From Anisus vortex (Eukaryota > Mollusca > Gastropoda > Planorbidae): a stretch of 64,000 nucleotides of DNA. The notes beneath the pieces are model-generated. The model saw only the letters and a list, made by a program, of their open reading frames with translations, was not told the origin of the DNA and searched no databases. The position numbers were made by a program, and so were the translations under genes. Within the stretch, counting starts at the first letter, position 1; every line of letters begins with the position of its first letter. The DNA is taken from NCBI GenBank assembly GCA_949126835.1, contig CASBPS010000042.1, positions 620,001-684,000 of the forward strand, read 5' to 3'. Of this stretch, positions 1 through 11,900 are shown one piece after another.

Positions 1-594
1 CTTATAATTTCTTCTTTATCATTATGTAAACAAACACTTCCTGATCAGTACATCACGTGACCCGGAAATACTTGTGAATAATGCCCATTACGTCAACGAA
101 ATAGGGGGAGGGGGGTCAGAAAATTTTGACAATTGTTGACATGGGGGAAGGGGGAAGTCAAGAAAAGTTGACGTCAACAATGTTACGGTTTATCAAATAA
201 ATAATAATACAATTTATTACAAAATTTTACATTTGCCATATTTAACTTACATAGATAACATGTAAAAACATGGTTTTACGTTAATACAAATATATTGTTA
301 GGTATGTTCAAGTAGATGATCTCCCCTCGACCTCTTGATGAACTTTGCCACTGTTGCGTCCTTGGTTTATTTTATTACTGCTGATGTAATAGAATTCTGC
401 CGAATGCGTTTCATTATTTTGCAAGAGAATATTCTTGTAGCCTAGAAATTATGATAATTTGCTGTTTACAATTTCCGTGGTTTATTTGTAGAATACTACG
501 CATCCAGAAAAGTCTACCAAGAATAGTATAAATAGGAGTTTCATTCTATTTAGAAAGAAGTGTTTACATCGATGTAGTAGTCTATTAAGTCTTC
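1..594. other. Intergenic, AT-rich flank
   Basis: No exon or RNA gene is recognised here. Positions about 90-190 hold a G-rich stretch with repeated 'TTGTTGAC' and 'TTGACGTCAAC' words. It resembles the G-rich segment at 6610-6790 and is probably another copy of the same repeat end. The remainder is low-complexity AT-rich DNA. Confidence 0.5.
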
Positions 595-3500
595 CCCTAA
601 TAGCACACTACCTTCGGGCCAAAATCGGGAAGGGCTCGGCAAAAAGTTCGGGCGCATGTCGGCAGTGAGGTCCACCCCAGATGCCATTTTGCTAACTCGA
701 AAGCGTCCGGGCAGAGCTCGGCTACAGATCGGATATGATCGGCAACAGTAGCAAAACCAAATGTTTGCCGAACCGTATCTGCTTTTAGCCGCCCCTCGCC
801 GAACCTTAGCTGCTTATAGCCGACCCTCACCCACAAGTGGCCCGAATCAGATTTATCATAAAATAAGCATGCATAATATTGTACATTCAGAATTTTAAAA
901 CATAAAAGTAATAGACATACAGACACGTTGACATATAGTAATGAAAAAAGGTCAGAACAAAATATTGCAAGCAAATTTTTATTAAAAATTAAAAGCTTTT
1001 ATTTCTTTATTTAGAAGTGCCTCTCTGCCACCATCTCAGTCTGCAGTGAAACCATCATCTGTTTGCTTTTATTAATTTCCTCCTCAGCTGCACTCTTGTG
1101 ACATCTAACTGCATCTAAAAACAATTGTAAATGCATAAAAAATAACTTTCAAATAGTTAGGAGACTATCTTACTACATTTGATATACTGGTACTGTTGAT
1201 ATAATTTTTTCCCAAAAGTTACCTAATAGGCCTACTGCAGATGCAAAGATTTGTAATATACCCTGTACCCTGTACTAAAGCTTTATAAAAATTAATGTTA
1301 ATTGAAATATTTAATCTATTTTCTTTTTCATTTAATATCTTCAAACTTAGTAATTCTTGGCTGATAAATTCAAGGCATCAAGCAAAATTTAATGGGTGGA
1401 CATCTTTATTTTACCCAAGTAATTAGTAAAATTATGAATGGAAAATGTTATAAAAACATAAAACCAAAATTGTATTAAATTAAGACATTATAATTGTTTA
1501 ATTAATTTGCCTATTTTTTTAAAGTGTGGATCCATTTTATTGACATTTTGATGTAGCTTTAATACTATTAAAAATTAAAAAGTAACCTTTAAGATCAATT
1601 GGATCCATGGGGATAGTGAAACATGATTTGCTAGTTTTTGTGACACCTGTTTTTTGCGACTTTACATTTCCCTAACTCGTGTCAGGTTTGAATCTGAACT
1701 AGACTCAAGGGCACACCTGATCGGGAGGAAAATTCCAGCGCAGCCACTTGGATTAAAACTGGGGACCTATGTATAGGCTTAAAAATGTTATTCTGCCACA
1801 ATGCCCAACTACTATTAATACTACAGAGTAAGGTAATAAAAGAAAAGGTCAGAAGGGTGATATGTAAACAATTGTAAATACTCACAGACTGTTACATCTT
1901 TTATACGGTACGCAACGTCCGGAACTCTGTTTTGCCCCTACTCCCTGACCAACACATTGTTGCTGCAAAACTATTGGTGAAAACTTTTCTCATAGAGTTG
2001 AAAAAGAAAGCCTTTACAATGTCACCTCCAAGGAAACAATGAAGATTCACCTATAAAAGAGAAAGAAAAAGAAAAAACACATTGATAGATTGTAATTTAA
2101 TATTAAGAAGTTCTAGAATCACATGTAATAATATTTAAAAGCTTTCCTTTGAAAATAGAAAACAGAAAGTAATGTAAATTTATGTGAAATATATTTGATA
2201 TAATAATTCAGTTCACACTACAAAATTGATTACTATAAATACTCAACAAAACAGGAAAAAAAAATGTACACCTAGACAAATTAAAAGGTCTATTAGATTA
2301 GAAAAAAACTAAATCTAGGGAGAGTAAAAAAAAAAGACTAAAGCTTTGTGATAGATTAATCAAGAATAGAAATACACATTTACACATATTTAAAAAAACA
2401 GACACGTTGACAAGCATAGAGAAAACAACAGATTGACAAGTAGCCTATATACAAAATCATATAGGCCTACATGACAAATATTTTAAAAATATAGAGACAA
2501 AATTATATGGATACAAATTATTACTAGTAAGAATGCTATATTTTATTTTAATTTTATACAGACAAACTGGAAACTTAAAACAAATAATAGTTTGATAAAT
2601 ACGTTATCGTAAAATATAATTGAAATTAAGTGCATGTACTTACTAGGTTATTCTAGTCAATGTCTCATCTTCATCTGTGGAGGAATCAAATTGTCCTAAG
2701 AAGAAAAAATCAATACATTATCTTCATTACCAAAGAAAGTAACAAAAACAAATAATAAAACATCAAATTATTTTTATATCAATATCTGTTTAAAACATAC
2801 CTTTGTCTTTTCCTTTGCCACATTGCTTCATCCTGCTGTCCCCAGCTCGCTGAGCTGCTCAGTCACTTACTGGCCATGTCACAATAATCTATGAAAACAA
2901 TACTTTTTTTTAGATTACTTGCTCAAATTTTAAAAAGCAGCAAAGAAAATATATTTAATGACTTTAGTATTGCACAATTAATTACTTTTCCATAGATATA
3001 ACTGATTATAATAATAATATAAGCTACCTGATATAATACAGATCTATTTATATAATTCTGAACACTCTCATTCTCTTCCAGGTCATCTCTGGCTCAGCTT
3101 GATTCTTTGCAGCTTTTGTAATCTTTGTAGTGACCTTAACGTTGGCCATAAACATTTAGGCCTGCTTGAAGTAGGCCTACCTACGAAACTCTTACACTTT
3201 GTGAGTCTTTGATAGCCATAGCATCTGCAAGGAAGTGACTAGAAAGAAAAAAACAGACATTAGTCTTAGTCTTAGTTGATTAGTAAACTAGGGTTGAAAA
3301 TCATTTTAATTAAGATTATGATTGAATAGCTAGCAGTAAGCCTGTGCTGAATTAAATACAGTAATTTAAATCTAATAATTTAATGTAGCCTAGGCCTAAA
3401 TTAATAATATGAACGACATGAAATCATTTAAAATTTAAATTAAAAATAGTAATTCTATCTAGTCTAGAAGAAATGTATATAAAATTAATATATATATTAT

Positions 3501-4624
3501 AATATATATTACTATTTTAACTAGCCTAACTAGGCCTATTTAATAGGCCTAATTCTTTTTAATTTACTGTTCATTACTGAGACTTAGCCTCGACTTAGGC
3601 CTATAGTTTGATTAATTTATAATATTATATATAATACAAATACAATATATAATATATATATATATGAAAAAGCTGAAACATATTCTTAGTTCTAGCATAG
3701 CGTAGCCAGCAGCTGAGCAGTAAATCTAACCTTCATATTATTATAATTCTAATCTAAATGTAAAAACTTACTAAAAAAATATATTTAAATAAAATATTCC
3801 ATCGAAATGATATCTTATAATCTTATATAAATTAAATTGTTTAGAAAATGAGACTTCTATAATTCTAACTTACTATAAATTATTATATAATTAATTTAAT
3901 TATATAAATAATAGACGCTAGTAGTAACTAGTAGACAGCGTGGTACAAAGAAAGTGACAATTTAAAAAGTAATGCAGCATCTGACTCCTGAGCCCTGAGC
4001 ATGGCTTTTATTGAAAGTCAGTAGTGAAGTATTAATTATCGAGTCTATAAAACTATAATATTTAATATAGATCTATATTTACTGTAGGCTTACCTTGTAA
4101 AGTGGCCCTTCGTCACGTTTAATGCTGACTAACCACTGTTTCTTAATTTTTTCATCAATTGGAAACTATAACAGTTGAATGAAAATTTGTCTAACCTCGT
4201 TGTCGATTCAATATGGCAGTGTCTAGCGGTTTAAAAATAATTGCTTTTTTAGTGTAGCCTATCTTCCATAATTTTTGTAAAATTTTTACAAATTCTAATA
4301 ATACCGATAAAATATATTATAATTATATAATGAAATTATTATCTTTTAAATTCCTTATGTTACTTAATATTCGCATTAGTTTTTTTTTTCTTAAAAATAA
4401 TTGAAAATAAATATAGGCTATATTTTTAACGTTAACATTTTCGGCTGCACATAATCGGTCCAAATGCGATACGTAGGCTATAAAAAGCACGGAGGCGCAA
4501 AAAAAAGTGCCGAACTTTCTCAAATGCAAACCGAATGCAAAAAGCAATCGAAATCGGATGCCGCGCGTGCCGACCCGGCACCGACGAAAATCTAGCTCGG
4601 TCCGAAAACCTTGTGCTATCAGGG
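595..4624 (-). mobile_element. 4.0 kb TIR-bounded DNA element with THAP-like and DUF4806-like exons
   Basis: The left end reads CCCTAATAGCACA and the reverse complement of the right end reads CCCTGATAGCACA. Both continue into an imperfect match around TTCGGGCC/TTCGGACC, so the inverted ends run about 26 bp. The outer 250 bp on the left and about 180 bp on the right are far more GC-rich than the interior and carry repeated CGGCA/GCCGA words, as expected of subterminal transposase-binding repeats. The interior holds minus-strand exons (1011-1114, 1886-2050, 2644-2695, 2801-2849, about 3010-3155, 4094-4165). I see no clean target-site duplication (592-594 ttc, 4625-4627 tct), so the superfamily is not assigned. 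A THAP segment would fit P-element-like or Kolobok-like families, but neither target rule (8 bp; TTAA) is met. The coding part is broken, so this copy is dead. Confidence 0.6.
1011..4165 (-). pseudogene. Decayed multi-exon gene: THAP-like exon plus DUF4806-like C-terminus
   Basis: Exons read on the minus strand, 5' to 3'. 4094-4165 (24 codons, acceptor ttatag, donor gtaagc) has FP-x-DE-x5-W and then I-K-R-D-E-G-P, the second half of a THAP zinc-finger domain. A lysine-rich open segment near 3010-3155 shifts frame once. 2801-2849 and 2644-2695 join in phase (G|GA) and give an acidic stretch. 1886-2050 carries the DUF4806-like core (a GGD motif, then FTNSFAA, CWSGSRGKTEF). 1011-1114 is the last exon, ending in a Glu/Lys-rich helix and TAA, with AATAAA just beyond. 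Faults: two in-frame stops at codons 50 and 53 of exon 1886-2050, a phase mismatch after 2644-2695, and no exon found for the first THAP cysteines. DUF4806 has no established biochemical role. The pairing with a THAP segment in one TIR-bounded unit suggests a DNA-binding protein of the element, which is inference. Confidence 0.5.
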
Positions 4625-5520
4625 TCTGTTTAAGCGTATCTATTGTAGAGATTTATTATCAATTGCAGAGCTGTGTAATATCTTTTATGTACAAGTAAAC
4701 TTTACTAGTCTACATTGTTGTTTTATTCTGTTGTAATGATTTTCGTGAGTTTATTTTCTCTTCTATTTTTATGTTATATTAATAAGTTTAAGTTAGTAAA
4801 TAATTTTTTTTTAATTGATAGCGTCTGAAGTGTTGTTTTATTAAATAAATTATTTTTATTTTTATTAATTAAGTTATCTAACAATAATTAATATTGTTAG
4901 TGATTTATTGCAACCTCTTTAACGAGACCACATAATTTAAATTTAATTACAAAAGAGGTTCGTAATAATATCAATTATGGAAACTACAGTTGACATCACC
5001 TTTTAGTGTTCATTTTGTTGGTTTGTAGATCTATGTATGGATGGAAACTAATGCAATTGTAAGTAGGGCAGTGTGACCGATCAAAATTGTAGAAACCTTT
5101 CCTTCGCTGTCTATGCGTATGATTGCCAGACACATGCGTGTCAAAAAAAGAATAACCACATTGTGTTTCAATTGAATAGTTTAACATTATACCCGCAATC
5201 AGTATAATATTATTATAAAACCTGCCAGTAAATTTAAGTATGTAGTCTATTGGTAGACTGAGCAAGAAACAGTTTTGTTAAAAATAACTTATAAATTCAA
5301 TGTAGGCTGATGGGCAGCATGCACTTGGCTGGGTAACTTTAAAGCTCATGCACGAGTCTTAAAAACATTGATTTTATTTCTTGTACAAATTATCACCAGT
5401 TTGTTAACTATTTTCTTAACATGTTAATACTATTTAAAAAAAAATTATTTGTCTTTATGCCTGCAAAACAAAATATTACAAAAGCCAAATATTTTAAAAG
5501 GTTTTGTGTTTCGCCTGTCG
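4625..5520. other. Non-coding AT-rich stretch
   Basis: Low-complexity AT-rich sequence between the TIR element and a possible hAT end. I see no splice-flanked open frame, tRNA-like B box or tandem repeat. Confidence 0.5.
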
Positions 5521-5585
5521 GACGGAGGACAAGAGTCTAAAAAGGAAGGACATGTCCCGCTTTTGCCGGTCGTCTGGCAACCCTA
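5521..5585 (-). mobile_element. Possible hAT-type terminal fragment
   Basis: On the minus strand this reads TAGGGTTGCCAGACGACC and continues through a segment containing GGACATGTCC. TAGGGTTGCCAG resembles the start of hAT terminal repeats. No matching opposite end or 8 bp duplication was found, so this may be a solo fragment or a chance resemblance. Confidence 0.25.
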
Positions 5586-6611
5586 GTCTAGCGAGACATG
5601 GTGGCTGGAATAACACAAACACAGCAACAGACTATCTGCAGAGTACGTTCAGAAAGCCAGTTTTTTGACGCTCAGTAGCCTACAACAAAATTAGGCACCA
5701 GAGACTGGCGTACATTGTGTAAGCTATGTAAAAGATAGCTGGGATTGGCAATAAAACTAAAAACAACAAAAGGTTCTATCTGAGACTATAAGTAAAGTTT
5801 GCAAAGTATTGAATGAAGTGTATTGTGTGTATCCAACATGTTTTTTTTTTAATATTTCCTTCAGAAAAATAATTCGTGGCCCACCACATCAAGTACGAAA
5901 TACTTAGCCGACATTATTTCCTTTTAACATCCCTAATTCTGATATACAGTCTAATATATTTTTGCTGACTACGATATGAAAGGTGAAACATTAAAATTAT
6001 GTCGACTAGGCTACATAGATCTATTTAGTAATGTGTACGTTTTAATTTCTAATTTTGTGGAAAAATTGTATGAGATAAAAATATATTAGTATCAGTGGTG
6101 TCGCCAGTATTGCAAGTTTTGGGTAATGTAGCGCAATGTATGAGAGGTAACTACCGTGTGTGTGTGTGGACAATAATGCAAGAAGACAAAGGGAACATAT
6201 GATTAAAATAGAAGGATATAATTAACAACTGGTGCACAATTTCCCCCTATGCCCTATACTATTTAACAATTAACATATAGTACCTAAAGCACATTAGTGA
6301 AACTTAAAATTAGAAAAGATTAAATATCTATATGAAAAAGAACAATAGTAAACAAAAAGGAAAGAAATATTGTTAAGATCATCGGATTGAAAAAAACATA
6401 TTATGGGAAGTGTGAGAGAGGTAGGAACCATGTTACGCCCTCTTCTTGGCTACGCATATGAGAGTTATAGTGAATTTGAAATCAAAGTTATAGTGAATTT
6501 GGAATTTGTTTAAAACAAGTTTCAAAATGTATTAAAATCAATTATAGTATAGACCTTTCAGTTTCAAATATAATTTAATAATAAAAACAAGCGTAAAAAT
6601 GTTTATACTTG

Positions 6612-6790
6612 TTTTGAGAGGGGGGGGGGTAACAAATTGTTGACGTAATTATACAGTGAGAGGGGGGGGGGGTAACAAATTGTTGACGTAATTATACAGG
6701 GGGGTCTCTGAAAGTTTGACAGTTGTTGACAATGGGGAGGGGAGAGTCAATAACCGCCTAAAAAATGTTGACGTAATTAATGGAAGTCCC
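6612..6790. repeat. G-rich tandem pair with TTGTTGACGTAATTA words
   Basis: Two adjacent copies of a unit of about 43 bp: a run of 9-11 G, then TAACAAATTGTTGACG, then TAATTATACAG. A diverged third part follows, with TTGACAGTTGTTGAC and TTGACGTAATTAATGG. Related words occur at 90-190. It directly abuts the dispersed repeat that begins at 6792. Family not recognised; it may be the end of a non-LTR or DNA element. Confidence 0.5.
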
Positions 6791-6791
6791 C

Positions 6792-7557
6792 TTATTATAA
6801 ATTTTACAATTATTATCTTAGTGATACTCAAAAAATAAATTAATGATCAGAATGGTACTTTTTAGTGATACTATGTTGTACTTCCATGTATACAAGTTCT
6901 TGGTAATAAATAAACTAAATTGTTTACCAAGATTACTAATACACAAAAAGTCGGTAAAAAAATTGGTCTTCACCATAAAGTAATGAACCGACTCCGATTA
7001 TTAATAAAATAATGATATATGCCACCTTGAGCAATCTTTATCTTCTACATCATTGTCTGCATCGAAATGCTTCCAGTTTAGAATAAAACCAAATTAGTTT
7101 ACGCCCAGTGTTGGGCGCTACATCTCGAAACGTTCACATCTAAAAGACTTTAGTTGCCGTTCTTTTACAATTTTTTCTTTCATCATTTAAAATAAAAATA
7201 AAAAATAAAAAAATTCCAATTCACAAAACGCAAAAATACATAATCTAGTGGTGTAGTATGAAATGTTTAAACATTAAATGTCATAATTATAACATGAGAA
7301 GAAAAACATAGCAAACTTTAAAAGAAAATATTAAATCAAATTTAGGATAACGGAACATGATTTTAATAATAATTATTATTTATATATTGCTTGTTTCCAT
7401 TACATTTAGCATTCTTAGAGCGCTCTTGGCATAAATTGCAGAGACAGTTTGTATAGGTGAGTAAGGTAAAGAGCCACTAGTTTAAAGAGAGAAGTCATTA
7501 GACGCCTTTAGAAAGACTATTTTGCAACAGAATCTCTCAGATGTTCCATACAGAAGG
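6792..7557. repeat. Dispersed repeat A, copy 1 (uninterrupted)
   Basis: About 766 bp that matches 35941-37866 in order along its whole length, starting at TTATTATAAATTTTAC and ending near CTCTCAGATGTT. The second copy has two extra segments, of about 0.59 and 0.57 kb, that are absent here, so this copy supplies the empty sites. No coding potential is visible. Family unknown. Confidence 0.75.
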
Positions 7558-8965
7558 CGCCACAGATTCAAACGAAAGTGTGTAGAGATAAAAAAAAATT
7601 ATCAAAATGTATATTATAATATAAGGTTTATTACCGTTTTTTTTTTCAAAAACGTTTTTATAGACATCTGTTTAGACGTGGTTAGATAGTAGTTCGACGT
7701 TCTATAGTATTTATTAACAAAAATTAAACGCGAGTAAACACGATATAAAAAGAAGTTTACAGTGTGCAGTGGGAGGGTACAATTAAAATGATAAAGTTAA
7801 AACTAACTGACGTACAATTATAATTTTGCATCTAAAAAAATTATTATATTCTAGCATGCAGTCAAACTATTGAACAATCATAAATTTACTTACCGTCTCC
7901 ATGGAAATGTTTTAATATATTATACATGCGTATTAAATCAAGTTGGAAATGATTTTTATTATATCTATTTTATAATTATTTCTTTTGTGATTTAGATTTC
8001 TTAAAACAAACATACATAATTGTATACATTAGATAAGAAAGACTACATGGACTTAGTTAATGGCATATAATATACTATCTTGTAAAAAAAAACAAAAAAA
8101 CGTGATACATTTCCAGCTACCTTATTTTTTTTTTACATAAGGAGTAACTTAAAAATTTAATCCAGGGAGATAAATGCCTTTTATGTCGTAGCGAATTGAT
8201 ATTTATTAATTATTTGTTATACTTCAAAATTTGCATTCATTTAAACACCATATTGTATAAAAGTATTTTATTGTTAATATTTGTAAAAATAAACATAAAA
8301 TTGGTAAACCATAAATTTATATAATTACGTTGAAAATATAAATAAAAAATACCTCTTTGGCTACCATAATGTTTTCTTTAGTTCGCATTTCCTCAATTTT
8401 ATAGTATTTGGCTTTGATTTTCCGGGAATTTTTTAACAGTCTTATAATTAAGGCTTAAAAATTATAAAGAAACGAATGGATAACCAAGTGGTCATAGTTC
8501 CCATCCCTTTTGACTTTTAAAATCTTTACGAATGCCCTGGTATTAGTAATAATAATGGTCATACCAGTACTTAACAGAAGTGTTTAAAAAAAAAAGAGAC
8601 ATTGAAAGTTTAAAGTATGTAGAAAAGCACAAGTGGTAATTTGAAAACAATGAGAGAAATATATAAGAATTCAAAACAGTAAAAAAAGTTTTACACATGG
8701 ATTGAGTCTTTGTGCTTGTATATTTTAATGTCTTGTTTGTGTGTGAAAAATTATTCTCTTAAGAGACAAATTTAAATGTAAAAATAAATTTCCACATATA
8801 GATGTGTTTATGTTTTTAACAAGCTTAAAAGTTAATCTTTTAAGAAAATGTTTACTGTTTTTTTTTCTAGCAAAAACTAATAAATGTATAAATTATTCAT
8901 AATGTATAAAAAAATAATTATTGTAAAGTTTTTGCCTAATTTCAAGCTACTTGTTTTCTATATTT
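7558..8965. other. Non-coding AT-rich stretch
   Basis: No supported exon. Positions 8755-8830 resemble 27155-27215 and, inverted, 33570-33640; all three share AAATTTAAATGTAA-type and TTTCCACA..GATGTG-type words, so a small dispersed repeat is likely. The satellite array starts at about 8966. Confidence 0.45.
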
Positions 8966-11900
8966 TGATTCTATATTTGTGTTCAATAGACTTAGTTCCT
9001 TATGATTCTCTATTTGTGTTCAATAGACTTAGTTTCTTATGATTATCTATTTGTGTTCAATAGACTTAGTTCCTTTTGATTCTCTATTTGTGTTCAATAG
9101 ACTTAGTTCCTTATGATTTTCTATAATATGTGTTCAATAGACTTAGTTCTTTTTGATTCCCTTTGTGTGTTCAATAGACTTAGTTCCTTATGATTTTCTA
9201 TATGTGTTCAATAGACTTAGTTCCTTATGATTTACTATTTGTGTTCAATAGACTTAGTTCCTTATGATTATATATTTGTGTTCAAAAGACTTAGTTCCTT
9301 ATGATTCTCTATTTGTGTTCAATAGACTTAGTTCCTTATGATTTTCTATAATATGTGTTAAATAGACTTAGTTCTTTTTGATTCCCTTTTTGTGTTCAAT
9401 AGACTTAGTTCCTTATGATTTTCTATATGTGTTCAATAGACTTAGTTCCTTATGATTTACTATTTGTGTTCAATAGACTTAGTTCCTTATGATTTACTAT
9501 TTGTGTTCAATAGACTTAGTTCCTTATGATTATATATTTGTGTTCAAAAGACTTAGTTCCTTATGATTCTCTAATTGTGTTCAATAGACTTAGTTCCTTA
9601 TGATTTTCTATAATATGTGTTCAATAGACTTAGTTCTTTTTGATTCCCTTTTTGTGTTCAATAGACTTAGTTCCTTATGATTCTCTATTTGTGTTCATAA
9701 GACTTAGTTCCTTATGATTATCTATTTGTGTTCAATAGACTTAGTTCCTTATCATCTTCTATTTGGGTTCAATAGACTTAGTTTCTTATGATTCTCTATT
9801 TGTGTTCAATAGACTTAGTTCCTTATGATTCTCTATGTGTGTTCAATAGACTTAGTTCCTTATGATTATCTTTTTGTGTTCAATAGACTTAGTTCCTTAT
9901 AATTCTCTATTTGTGTTCAATAGACTTAGTTCGTTATAATTCTTTATTTGAGTTCAATAGAATTAGTTCCTTATGATTCTCTATTTGTGTTCAATAGACA
10001 TAGATCCTTGTGATTCTCTATTTGTGTTAAATAGACTTAGTTCCTTGTGATTCTCTATTTGTGTTCAACAGACTTAGTTTCTTGTGATTCTATATTTGTG
10101 TTCAATTGACTGAGTTCCTTGTGATTATATATTTGTGTTCAATAGACTTAGTTCCTTGTGATTCTCTATTTGTGTTCAATAGACTTAGATCCTTGTGATT
10201 CTATATTTATGTTCAATAGACAGTTCCTTGTGATTCTCTATTTGTGTTCAATAGACTTAGTTCCATGTGATTCTATATTTGTGTTCAATAGACTTAGTTC
10301 CTAATGATTCTCTATTTGTGTTAAATAGACTTAGTTCCTTGTGATTCTCTATTTGTGTTCAATAGTCTTAGTTCCTTGTAATTCTCTATTTGTGTTCAAT
10401 AGACTTAGTTCCTTGTGATTCTCTATTCGTGTTCAATAGACTTAGTTCCTTGTGATTCTCTATTTGTGTTCAATAGACTTAGTTCCTTGTGATTCTCTAT
10501 TTGTGTTCAATAGACTTAGTTCCTTATGATTCTCTATTTGTGTTCAATAGACTTAGTTCCTTGTGATTCTCTATTTGTGTTCAATAGACCTAGGTCCTTA
10601 TGATTCTCTATTTGTGTTAAAAAGACTTAGTTCCTTATGATTCTATATTTGTGTTTAATAGACTTAGTTCCTTATGATTCTATATTTGTGTTCAATAGAC
10701 ATAGTTCCTTGTGATTATATATTTGTGTTCAATAGAGTTAGTTCCTAATGATTCTCTTTTTGTGTTAAATAGACTTAGTTCCTTGTGATTCTCTATTTGT
10801 GTTCAATAGTCTTAGTTCCTTGTAATTCTCTATTTGTGTTCAATAGACTTAGTTCCTTGTGATTCTCTATTTGTGTTCAATAGACTTAGTTCCTTGTGAT
10901 TATATATTTGCGTTCAATAGACATAGTTCCTTATAATTCACTTTTGTATTCAATAGACTTAGTTCCTTATGATTCTCTATTTGTATTCAATAGACTTAGT
11001 TCCTTATGATTCTCTATTTGTATTCAATAGACTTAGTTCCTTATGATTCTCTATTTGTGTTCAATAGACTTAGTTCCTTATGATTTTCTATAATATGTGT
11101 TCAATAGACTTAGTTCTTTTTGATTCCCTTTTTGTGTTCAATAGACTTAGTTCCTTATGATTCTCTATTTGTGTTCAATAGACTTATTTCCTTATCATCT
11201 TCTAGTTGGGTTCAAAAGACATAGTTCCTTATGATTCTCTATTTGTGTTCAATAGACTTAGTTCCTTATGATTCTCTATGTGTGTTCAATAGACTTAGTT
11301 CCTTATAATTATCTTTTTGTGTTCAATAGACTTAGTTCCTTATGATTCTCTATTTGTGTTCAATAGACTTAGTTCGTTATAATTATTTATTTGAGTTCAA
11401 TAGAATTAGTTCCTTATGATTCTCTATTTGTGTTCAATAGACATAGATCATTGTGATTCTCTATTTGTGTTAAATAGACTTAGTTCCTTGTGATTCTATA
11501 TTTGTGTTCAATAGACTAAGTTCCTTGTGATTATATATTTGTGTTCAATAGACTTAGTTCCTTGTGATTCTCTATTTGTGTTGAATAGACTTAGTTCCTT
11601 GTGATTCTATATTTATGTTCAATAGACAGTTCCTTGTGATTCTCTATTTGTGTTCAATAGACTTAGTTCCTTGTGATTCTATATTTGTGTTCAATAGACT
11701 TAGTTCCTAATGATTCTCTATTTGTGTTAAATAGACTTAGTTCCTTGTGATTCTCTATTTGTGTTCAATAGACTTAGTTCCTTGTGATTCTCTATTTGTG
11801 TTCAATAGACTTAGTTCCTTGTGATTCTCTATTCGTGTTCAATAGACTTAGTTCCTTGTGATTCTCTATTTGTGTTCAATAGACTTAGTTCCTTGTGATT

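Noticed and set aside
597..974. 125-codon minus-strand open frame
   Set aside because: It covers the GC-rich subterminal repeat of the 4 kb element, has no domain, and its low-complexity start lies in AT-rich DNA.
592..4627. Target-site duplication for the 4 kb TIR element
   Set aside because: ttc versus tct, and the longer flanks, do not match; no duplication can be claimed.
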